A DNA stretch of 5,528 nucleotides from JBJSXF01 sp046086225 (GTDB lineage Bacteria; Actinomycetota; Acidimicrobiia; IMCC26256; PALSA-610). Under the pieces are notes generated by a model. The model made no database searches, was not told where the DNA came from, and was given only the letters and a program-made list of their open reading frames with translations. The stretch covers positions 1 through 5,528 of the forward strand of contig JBJSXF010000073.1 in the NCBI GenBank assembly GCA_046086225.1. The letters run 5' to 3'. The first letter of the stretch is position 1. The number at the start of each line of letters is the position of its first letter. The position numbers and the translations under genes were made by a program. Shown here in pieces: positions 1 to 5,485 of this stretch.

Positions 1-69
1 TCCTCGCGGTCGCCCTCGTCGTGGGCCTGGCGTCTCCGGTCGCCGCCGCTAGCGCGACGGTGGTGCCGA
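1..69. repeat. Left arm of a perfect 69-bp inverted repeat at the window edge
   Basis: Bases 1-69 are the exact reverse complement of 235-303: position i pairs with 304-i without a mismatch until i=70. The arm may continue beyond the window. It duplicates the signal-peptide coding region of the minus-strand secreted protein in the opposite orientation. This is probably a fold-back chimera from library preparation or assembly; a real inverted duplication is the less likely alternative. Confidence 0.95.
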
Positions 70-367
70 GGGGGAGCGGTGTGTTGACGATGGCCCAGGC
101 GGTGCCGTTCCACCGAACGACGAAGCGGCTCTTGACTCCGCTGACTGTGGCGAAGCCGCCGGCGAAGCAGTTGTTCTTGCCGGTGCACGCCATGGCGCGC
201 AGCAGGCTCTCCGTCGCGCCGGTCGGCATCGGGGTCGGCACCACCGTCGCGCTAGCGGCGGCGACCGGAGACGCCAGGCCCACGACGAGGGCGACCGCGA
301 GGAGGAGCGCGGTGGCGGGGTAGCGTCTCTGGCCCCCCACCCGACGGTCACCCCGTTGATTGGCCAT
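1..367 (-). CDS. Secreted WNGT-W repeat protein, N-terminal part; 3' end missing and last 69 bases suspect
   Basis: The ATG at 367-365 opens a frame that stays open to the left edge (122 codons). Residues 1-16 are Arg-rich (MANQRGDRRVGGQRR), 18-36 are hydrophobic (ALLLAVALVVGLASPVAA), and a likely signal-peptidase site lies near A37-A40, so the product is probably exported by Sec. Residues 46-99 hold one repeat: a P-x-P-x-GAT start, ACTGKNNCFAGG with paired Cys61/Cys67, then RFVVRWNGTAWAIVNTPLP. This pattern recurs in long actinobacterial extracellular proteins that probably form beta-propeller-like folds; their function is generally unknown. From residue 101 on, the frame reads the reverse complement of its own signal-peptide region (see repeats), so that part is probably not real protein. 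The ribosome site is weak. An alternative in-frame GTG at 340 would shorten the n-region. A TTGACA promoter candidate lies upstream. Confidence 0.7.
   Translation of the reverse strand, partial: MANQRGDRRVGGQRRYPATALLLAVALVVGLASPVAAASATVVPTPMPTGATESLLRAMACTGKNNCFAGGFATVSGVKSRFVVRWNGTAWAIVNTPLPLGTTVALAAATGDARPTTRATAR
235..303. repeat. Right arm of the 69-bp inverted repeat
   Basis: This copy is probably the native one. It sits in frame within the secreted-protein gene, just after its start, and codes for residues 22 to 44 (signal peptide and first mature residues). The 165 bases between the arms (70-234) carry the remaining repeat-coding sequence. Confidence 0.95.
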
Positions 368-400
368 TCTCGTGGAGACCCCGAACTCCGGTTCCCGCCG

Positions 401-418
401 GGCGTTCCGGCGTTCCGG
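401..418. repeat. Short tandem repeat GGCGTTCC, 2.25 copies
   Basis: GGCGTTCC occurs at 401-408 and 409-416, followed by GG. It lies in the divergent spacer, around the predicted transcription start of the minus-strand gene. It could be a protein site or simply slippage in GC-rich DNA; nothing here separates the two. Confidence 0.6.
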
Positions 419-420
419 GG

Positions 421-449
421 AGCATCCTCGCCGAGGGAGCCCGTGTCAA
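421..449 (-). promoter_or_regulatory. Candidate sigma-70-type promoter for the secreted-protein gene
   Basis: On the minus strand a perfect TTGACA (449-444) is followed after 17 bases by GATGCT (426-421), which keeps the A2 and T6 of the -10 consensus. Transcription would begin near 414, giving a leader of about 47 bases before the ATG at 367. The -35 match is perfect and the spacing ideal, but the -10 is only partial. Confidence 0.45.
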
Positions 450-475
450 TCAATCGGATGCCCCGCACGCGTGGT

Positions 476-481
476 AAGGAG
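476..481 (+). promoter_or_regulatory. Strong ribosome binding site AAGGAG
   Basis: AAGGAG lies 5 bases upstream of the GTG at 487 and fixes the start of the SRPBCC gene. It is the best Shine-Dalgarno match in the window and suggests that this gene leads its operon, with the photolyase behind it relying on coupling. No convincing -35/-10 pair for the plus strand was found in 368-475. Confidence 0.8.
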
Positions 482-486
482 AGTCC

Positions 487-927
487 GTGGCTCGCTACCT
501 CACCCGTGTGCAGTCCCCGTGGTCGGCCGATCGGGCGTTCGCCTACCTCGCCGATCTCCGGAACTTCGCCGAGTGGGACCCGGGCGTCACCCGGTCCGAG
601 CTCGTCGCGGGCGACGGACCGGGGCCCGACGCGGCCTACGCGGTGACGGTCGCCGGAGTCGGCCGACCGCTGACGCTGCGGTACGAGACGACGGCGTACG
701 AGCCGCCGCGTCGAATCGAGGTGCGGGCCGCTTCCTCGCTGCTCACCTCGGTCGACGTGGTGACGGTCGAACCGTCGGGTGGCGGGAGCCTCGTCACCTA
801 CGACGCCACGCTCACGCTCCGGGGCCCGGCCCGGCTCGGGGAGCCGTTGCTCGCCCTCGGGTTCCGCCGCATCGGCGACCGGGCCGCAGCGGGCCTGCGT
901 GCCGCCCTCGACGGAACCGCGGCGTGA
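487..927 (+). CDS. SRPBCC-fold (polyketide cyclase/dehydrase-like) protein
   Basis: This 146-residue protein has the length and layout of the small SRPBCC/START-like helix-grip fold. A first strand (YLTRVQSPWS, 4-13) leads into the family's amphipathic helix and turn, AFAYLADLRNFAEWDPGV (17-34). Several strands follow (about 49-110), including LRYETTAYEPPRRIEVRA, and a long closing helix spans about 116-142. These folds enclose a cavity for hydrophobic or aromatic ligands. No catalytic residues can be read off, so the ligand and any enzymatic role are unknown. There is no signal peptide or membrane segment, so it is likely cytosolic. The GTG start is set by AAGGAG 5 bases upstream. Only 4 bases separate its stop from the photolyase start, so the two are almost certainly co-transcribed. 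A link to UV or light stress is inferred from that neighbour alone. Confidence 0.85.
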   Translation: MARYLTRVQSPWSADRAFAYLADLRNFAEWDPGVTRSELVAGDGPGPDAAYAVTVAGVGRPLTLRYETTAYEPPRRIEVRAASSLLTSVDVVTVEPSGGGSLVTYDATLTLRGPARLGEPLLALGFRRIGDRAAAGLRAALDGTAA

Positions 928-931
928 CCCG

Positions 932-2317
932 GTGAGCCGCGCCATCGTCTGGTTCCGCCGCGACCTCACTCTCGCCGACAACCCGGCCTGGGCCGCGGCA
1001 ACCTCCGAGCACGACGAGGTCGTGCCCGTCTACGTGCTGGAAACGGGGCTGCGGGCGTCGGGGGCGGAGTACCGCCAACGGTTCCACCTGGCGGCGCTCG
1101 CCGGCCTCGCCGACGAGGTGCAGGCGCTCGGCGGCGCGCTGCACCTCGTGACGGGCGACGCCCGCCGGGAGATCCCGCGCCTGGCCTCCGAGTTCGGCGC
1201 CCGGACCGTGACGTGGAACGACGACGTCACCGCTCGGTCGGTGACCCGCGACGGCCGCGTGGCCGATGCGCTCTCCGCAGCCGGGATCCGCACCGATCGG
1301 TACTGGGGCACGCTGGTGACCCGTCCCGGCTCGATCCGCACGAACGCCGGCGCCATTCCCCGGGTGTTCACCCGGTTCCACGAGAAGTGGGCCGAAGTCC
1401 CCGACCCCGGAGCAGTCGTCGCCGGCGCGGCCACCGTGCTCACGCTCCCGGGTGAAGCGCTCCCGGTGCTCGACGCCGCGCCTCCGATCCCCGGCGGCTC
1501 GATCGGGGCCCGGGCCCGGCTCGACGCGCTCCAGGACCGGGTGGATCGGTACGTCGACGAACGCGACCGGCCCGACCTCGACACCACCTCGCACCTGTCG
1601 GCCGACCTGCGCTTCGGCACGATCTCGCCGCGCGAGATGATCCGGGCCATCGGTCGGGCGACGAAGGGGCGGGCCGCCATCGTGCGCCAGCTCGCCTGGC
1701 GCGACTGGTATGCCCACCTCTTCTGGGAGCGGCCCGACCTCGTCGACCATTGCCAGCAGCCCGCGTACGAGCTGATCGAGTGGCGGGACGACCCCGAGGG
1801 GCTCGACGCCTGGCGGGCGGGCCGGACCGGCTACCCGATCGTCGACGCGGGGATGCGGGAGTTGGCGACGACGGGCTGGATGCACAACCGGGTCCGCATG
1901 ATCGTGGCCTCGTTCCTCGTGAAGGACCTCCTGATCGACTGGCGGTTCGGCGAGCGGCATTTCCGGCGCTTGCTCATCGACGGCGACGTGCCCCAGAACG
2001 CCGGCAACTGGCAGTGGTGCGCGGGCACGGGGCCGGACGCCGCGCCGTACTTCCGGATCTTCAACCCGGTCACCCAGGGTCGGAAGTTCGATCCCGACGG
2101 CGCCTACGTGCGGCGCTACGTGCCCGAGCTCGCGGCCGTCCCCGACAAGTGGCTCCACGCACCGTGGGAAGCGCCGCCGCTGGCACTCGCCGAAGCGGGC
2201 GTCGTTCTCGGCGACTCGTATCCGGCGCCGATCATCGACCACTCGGTCGCCCGGGAGCGCACGCTTGCCGCCTACGCCGCGGCCCGGGCCGCGGCCGAAG
2301 CCGAGGGCGGGGCCTGA
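932..2317 (+). CDS. phr: Deoxyribodipyrimidine photolyase, class I, FAD-dependent (probable CPD photolyase)
   Basis: This 461-residue protein fits the family length. An N-terminal alpha/beta antenna domain (about 1-130, opening AIVWFRRDLTLADNPAW) precedes a helical FAD domain (about 200-461). FAD signatures are Tyr207, TSHLSADLRFGTISPRE (219-235) and the block around residues 316-390 including TGWMHNRVRMI and DAAPYFRIFNP. Aligned by motif with E. coli PhrB, the electron-transfer triad is complete: Trp284, Trp337 and Trp360 (for Trp306, 359, 382). Asn356 matches Asn378 near the flavin. The lesion pocket keeps Trp256, Asn319, Met323 and Trp362, but has Gln253 where E. coli has Glu274. Met323, rather than the His of eukaryotic (6-4) enzymes, favours cyclobutane-dimer repair. 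The antenna pigment cannot be told from sequence; a deazaflavin would suit an actinobacterium. GTG at 932 gives the canonical N-terminus 4 bases after the SRPBCC stop, with no good ribosome site, which implies coupling. A longer frame from 779 only overlaps the upstream gene. Confidence 0.95.
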   Translation: MSRAIVWFRRDLTLADNPAWAAATSEHDEVVPVYVLETGLRASGAEYRQRFHLAALAGLADEVQALGGALHLVTGDARREIPRLASEFGARTVTWNDDVTARSVTRDGRVADALSAAGIRTDRYWGTLVTRPGSIRTNAGAIPRVFTRFHEKWAEVPDPGAVVAGAATVLTLPGEALPVLDAAPPIPGGSIGARARLDALQDRVDRYVDERDRPDLDTTSHLSADLRFGTISPREMIRAIGRATKGRAAIVRQLAWRDWYAHLFWERPDLVDHCQQPAYELIEWRDDPEGLDAWRAGRTGYPIVDAGMRELATTGWMHNRVRMIVASFLVKDLLIDWRFGERHFRRLLIDGDVPQNAGNWQWCAGTGPDAAPYFRIFNPVTQGRKFDPDGAYVRRYVPELAAVPDKWLHAPWEAPPLALAEAGVVLGDSYPAPIIDHSVARERTLAAYAAARAAAEAEGGA

Positions 2318-2338
2318 CCGGTCCGGTTCGCCGGGTCA
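2315..2338. terminator. Imperfect hairpin joining the two convergent stop codons; possible bidirectional terminator
   Basis: TGACCGG (2315-2321) pairs with CCGGGTCA (2331-2338) as a 7-bp stem with one bulged base (2333) and a 9-base loop. The stem base is made of the two TGA stop codons themselves. There is no T-run on either side, so this is not a classical intrinsic terminator. The 18-base gap has room for little else. Confidence 0.35.
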
Positions 2339-3835
2339 GAGCGTTCCGGCGTCCAGCCGGGCGAGCACGTCGACGGCCCGCTCGCGCACGGCGGGGAGGT
2401 CGCTCAGCTGCTCGGCCGCCCGCACCTGCCGGGCCACCCGGGCGTTGCGCACGAAGCGCTCGTGGTGGCGGGCGAGGAAGTCCCAGTAGAGGGTGGTGAA
2501 CGGGCACGCGTCATCACCGACCCGCTGCTTGCGGTCGTAGGCGCAACCCCGGCAGAAGTCGCTCATACGGTCGATGTACGCGCCACCCGCGGCATAGGGC
2601 TTGGTGGCCATGCGCCCGCCGTCGGCGTGGAGGGCCATGCCCATCACGTTGGGGAGCATCACCCACTCCGCGCCGTCCACGAAGGTTTCCCACATCCAGT
2701 CGCTCAGGGCGAGGGGCGCGACCCCGGCGAGGAGCGCGAGGTTCCCGAGCACCATCAGGCGGGGGATGTGGTGCGTCCAGCCGTGGGCATCGACGTCGGC
2801 GAGGACGTGGCTCACACAGCGCATCTCGGTCGGGGCGCCCCGGAACACGGGCGGCAGGGGCCGGTTCGCGCCGAGTTCGTTGACGGCCCGGTATTCCGGG
2901 CCTTCGAGCCAGTAGGTGCCCCAGACGTACTCCCGCCAGCCGATCACCTGGCGGATGAAGCCCTCGGCCGACGCGATCGGCACCCGACCTGCCCGGTACG
3001 CAGCATCGGCCGCCTCGCAGACCTCGAGCGGAAGCAGGAGGCCGAGGTTGAGGGCGGGGCTGAGCAGGGTGTGGGCGAGGTGCCAGGACGTCGAGAGCAT
3101 CGCGTCCTCGTGGGGGCCGAACCGGGGGAGCACGTGCGTGATGACGTGGTCGAGGCGACGCCGGGCCTCGGCTCGGCTCGTCGGCCAGGTGCCGTCGGGG
3201 TCGGCGCCGGGCAGGTGATCGGGCAGGTCGGTGAGCACGGCGCGATCGGTGTCGTCGAGCGGGGTGACGAGCGGCACGGGCCAGTCGTGGGAGCCACGCG
3301 GGGGAGGTTCGCGGTTGTCGGCATCGAAGTTCCAACGACCGCCGGCCGGCTCGTCGCCGTCCATCAGGAGGTCGAACCGGCGGCGTTGCTCGCGGTAGAA
3401 ATCCTCCATCGTGCGGCGCTTCCGGCCCGCGGCCCAGGCCGCGAACTCGTCACGGTGACACGCGAACTGGTCGGACCGCACCGTGGTGACCCCGAGTTCG
3501 GCGAGCAACGCGGAGGCGGCGAACGAGTTTGGCTCGGTGGCCGTGATCGTCGTGGGCGCGAACTCGGATCGGTGCTCGGCCAGGCCGGCAGAGAATGATC
3601 CGGCTCGTCGGAGGTCCACCGCGAAGCCCTCGGCCCGCAGCTCCTCGGCGAAGCGCCGCATCGCCGCCACGTAGAGATGGGCGCGCTGGCGGTGCCAGGG
3701 GCGACTCCCGAGCTTCGTCGCACTCTCGACGAGCAGCACCCGGTGCGTTGTCGGGTCGGCGGCGCGCAGCGCCCCGATCCGCCGGTTCAGCTGATCGCCG
3801 AGCACCCAGACGGTGGTGAGCGGCACTCCGTTCAC
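2336..3835 (-). CDS. Iron-sulfur bacterial cryptochrome/photolyase (FeS-BCP, PhrB type), probable (6-4) photolyase
   Basis: This 499-residue protein belongs to the prokaryotic FeS-BCP group (COG3046), whose members use FAD, a [4Fe-4S] cluster and usually a lumazine antenna to repair (6-4) photoproducts. The N-terminus VWVLGDQLN (9-17) and HRVLLVESA are typical. Cluster ligands are Cys340, Cys428, Cys431 and Cys444; the spacings 88, 3 and 13 equal those of Agrobacterium PhrB (350, 438, 441, 454). With that constant offset of 10, His355/His356 and Tyr414 match PhrB residues His365/His366 and Tyr424 reported at the lesion site, and Trp380 matches the FAD-near Trp390. The active core is thus intact. 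The chosen GTG (3835) overlaps the MFS stop as GTGA, with no ribosome site of its own, so translation is probably coupled. GTG at 3826 is a possible alternative start. The same frame is open upstream to 4945, but that extension is only another frame of the MFS gene. Confidence 0.93.
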   Translation of the reverse strand: MNGVPLTTVWVLGDQLNRRIGALRAADPTTHRVLLVESATKLGSRPWHRQRAHLYVAAMRRFAEELRAEGFAVDLRRAGSFSAGLAEHRSEFAPTTITATEPNSFAASALLAELGVTTVRSDQFACHRDEFAAWAAGRKRRTMEDFYREQRRRFDLLMDGDEPAGGRWNFDADNREPPPRGSHDWPVPLVTPLDDTDRAVLTDLPDHLPGADPDGTWPTSRAEARRRLDHVITHVLPRFGPHEDAMLSTSWHLAHTLLSPALNLGLLLPLEVCEAADAAYRAGRVPIASAEGFIRQVIGWREYVWGTYWLEGPEYRAVNELGANRPLPPVFRGAPTEMRCVSHVLADVDAHGWTHHIPRLMVLGNLALLAGVAPLALSDWMWETFVDGAEWVMLPNVMGMALHADGGRMATKPYAAGGAYIDRMSDFCRGCAYDRKQRVGDDACPFTTLYWDFLARHHERFVRNARVARQVRAAEQLSDLPAVRERAVDVLARLDAGTL

Positions 3836-5451
3836 GGGCGACCGGCGGTGAGCGGAGCAGTCGGCAGACCTCCGGTACCCGCGATCGCGAGGAGCGCGAG
3901 CACGGCCAGCACGGCGAGCGCCGACCGCAGACCGACGAGACGGGCCTCCGCGTTGCTCTCGACGGTGGCCTCGATGGTGGCCTCGGGGACGCCCTCCGCC
4001 GCGAGTGCGCTCCGCACCTGGGCATCGGAGGCGAAGGGCACGCCGCGGTCGAGGCGGGTCTCGACCGCGGTGACGAAATCCTTCGGCACCGCGGGATCGG
4101 CCTGGAGATCGGTGAAGAGCGCCGTGGTCAGGGTGGCGATGAGGATCGTCCCGGCGACGGCCGTCCCGATCGACGCACCGAGGTTGGTGACCGTGTTCTG
4201 GAGGCCACCGACCGCCGCGCTCTCCTCGTCGGGAACCGCCGACACGGTCACCGCGCCGAGCTGGGAGGCGAGGGCGCCGACGCCGAGACCGGCGAGGAGT
4301 AGTGGCACCGTGACGACCTCGGCGCCCGCACCGGCCTCCAGCGAGACCATGAGCGCGACGGTGCCCGCTGCGATCGCGGCGAAGCCGAGTCGGGCGACCC
4401 GTCGGGGCGAGGCCGCCGGGAAGAGGCGGGGGATCCCGAGCGCCGCGATGACGAGGGCCACCGAGAGCGGGAGCACGCGGAGCCCGGTCTCGACGGCCGG
4501 CAGCCCGAGGGCAACCGAGAGGAAGAGCGGTACGCAGAAGAAGAGCCCGGCCTGGACGAGGAACTGGAAGAAGAAGGCGAGGAGGCCGGAACGCAGCATC
4601 GGGCTGCGCAGGAGCTTCGGATCGACGAGCGCACCCCGACCCGTTCGGATGCGGTGCTCCTCCCAGACGAGGAAGCCCCCGAGGACGGCGAGGCCGCCGA
4701 CGACGAGCAGGATCGCGGGCGAGAGACCGAACAGGCTCGGACCACCCTCCACGGGACGAACGAGGCCCCACGCCGACGACCGCAGGATGCCGAGCACGAT
4801 CGCCGCGAGCCCGGTGGCCGAGAGGAACGCTCCCGCACCGTCGAAGGTGCCCGGCGTCTCGGTGGTGACCTGATCGCGGACGAAGCGGCTCAGGACGAGG
4901 ATGGCGACCACCAGGACGACTTCGCCCGCGAAAACCCAACGCCACGACGCGTAGGTGGTCATGAAGCCTCCGAGGACGGGCCCGACCGCAACCGCGGCAG
5001 CCATTGCCGCTGCGATGAGTCCGTAGGCCCGGGTGCGCTCCTCGGCGACGAAGTTCCCGGCGACGAGTCCGACGATCGCCGGGAGGATGAGCGCGGCCCC
5101 GATGCCCTCGAGGAACGACCAGCCGAGGATGAGCACGGTCAGATTCGGCGCGATCGCCGTCGTCAACGAGCCCGCCCCGTAGATCACTGCGCCGATCGTG
5201 AACGCGCGTTTGCGTCCGATCATCTGGCCGATGCGGCCTCCGGTGATCATGAGCGACGCCATCACCAGTGTGTAAAGCGTGATCGCGGTCTGGATCCCGG
5301 TCACGGTCGTGCCGACGTCGACGGCCACGGTCGCGATCGACACGTTCATGACCGAAGTGTCGAGGGCCATGAGGAACTGGCCCGTCGCCAGCGTCGCTAG
5401 CACGAGGCCGGGACCGCCGGTCTTCACGGTCGGGGAGGTGCCGACGCTCAT
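3832..5451 (-). CDS. DHA2-family MFS transporter, EmrB/QacA-like, 14 predicted membrane helices
   Basis: With the ATG at 5451 the protein has 539 residues, normal for 14-helix drug:H+ antiporters of the inner membrane. Helix 1 carries the DHA2 signature ALDTSVMNVSIA (29-40, Asp31). The helix 2-3 loop has motif A as GRIGQMIGRKR (72-82). Motif B is GWSFLEGIGAALILPA (110-125), and motif C is AVGPVLGGF (155-163). GGLQNTVTNLGASIGTAV (415-432) is the second-half counterpart. A long outer loop (about 446-505) precedes the last helix (509-526). Motif A lacks the usual Asp (Gln76) and motif B has Ser112 where Arg is usual. The cargo is unknown; drug, lipid or metabolite export are all possible. A longer frame starts at ATG 5517, but its extra 22 residues are Arg-rich and unlike the family, and a TAnnnT box 7 bases before 5451 suggests a leaderless transcript. 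The FeS photolyase follows with a 4-base overlap, so they form one operon. Confidence 0.9.
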   Translation of the reverse strand: MSVGTSPTVKTGGPGLVLATLATGQFLMALDTSVMNVSIATVAVDVGTTVTGIQTAITLYTLVMASLMITGGRIGQMIGRKRAFTIGAVIYGAGSLTTAIAPNLTVLILGWSFLEGIGAALILPAIVGLVAGNFVAEERTRAYGLIAAAMAAAVAVGPVLGGFMTTYASWRWVFAGEVVLVVAILVLSRFVRDQVTTETPGTFDGAGAFLSATGLAAIVLGILRSSAWGLVRPVEGGPSLFGLSPAILLVVGGLAVLGGFLVWEEHRIRTGRGALVDPKLLRSPMLRSGLLAFFFQFLVQAGLFFCVPLFLSVALGLPAVETGLRVLPLSVALVIAALGIPRLFPAASPRRVARLGFAAIAAGTVALMVSLEAGAGAEVVTVPLLLAGLGVGALASQLGAVTVSAVPDEESAAVGGLQNTVTNLGASIGTAVAGTILIATLTTALFTDLQADPAVPKDFVTAVETRLDRGVPFASDAQVRSALAAEGVPEATIEATVESNAEARLVGLRSALAVLAVLALLAIAGTGGLPTAPLTAGRP

Positions 5452-5458
5452 CGGGGAG

Positions 5459-5464
5459 ACACTA
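5459..5464 (-). promoter_or_regulatory. Candidate -10 box (TAGTGT) for a leaderless MFS transcript
   Basis: TAGTGT (5464-5459) fits TAnnnT and ends 7 bases before the ATG at 5451, the spacing expected when transcription begins at or next to the start codon. Leaderless genes are common in Actinomycetota. It would explain the lack of a well-placed ribosome site: the only purine-rich match, GGAGGG (5474-5469), lies 17 bases upstream. No clear -35 was found. Confidence 0.35.
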
Positions 5465-5470
5465 GGTTCC

Positions 5471-5485
5471 CTCCGTCCGACGGAG
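5471..5485. promoter_or_regulatory. 15-bp perfect palindrome, possible operator
   Basis: CTCCGTC (5471-5477) and GACGGAG (5479-5485) are perfect 7-bp inverted arms around one central base. If transcription starts at 5451, the palindrome spans about -20 to -34, between the -10 and -35 positions, where repressors such as TetR or MarR types often bind. No regulator gene lies in the window, so the binder is unknown. If the MFS gene really started at 5517, this would be coding sequence. Confidence 0.4.

Noticed and set aside
21..323. Plus-strand frame that appears to begin with a signal peptide (GLASPVAAASA)
   Set aside because: The signal-peptide look comes from the inverted copy at 1-69. The rest is the antisense of the minus-strand WNGT-W protein and shows no family pattern.
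356..453. TTGATTG (356-362) and CAATCAA (447-453) as an inverted repeat
   Set aside because: Only 7 bp, 84 bases apart, with no extension on either side; consistent with chance.
779..931. Photolyase start at 779 instead of 932
   Set aside because: The added 51 residues overlap the SRPBCC gene in another frame and look like noise, whereas GTG 932 gives the canonical SRAIVWFRRDL start.
49..981. 310-codon minus-strand frame through the SRPBCC gene
   Set aside because: It is Arg/Pro/Gly-rich low-complexity translation, antisense to a recognisable gene and out of frame with the secreted protein; an effect of GC content.
812..2242. Long minus-strand frame (476 codons) opposite the photolyase
   Set aside because: Antisense shadow in GC-rich coding DNA with no domain-like segments; the opposite strand encodes a complete photolyase.
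3836..4945. 870-codon fusion of an upstream domain to the FeS photolyase
   Set aside because: The upstream part is Arg-rich out-of-frame translation of the MFS gene. The PhrB-type N-terminus begins right at the GTGA overlap.
5448..5462. Four-codon leader frame (GTG 5462 to TGA) overlapping the MFS ATG, preceded by GGAGGG
   Set aside because: It has a Shine-Dalgarno-like sequence 6 bases upstream and an ATGA overlap, but such a short frame arises easily by chance and the leaderless model explains the site as well.
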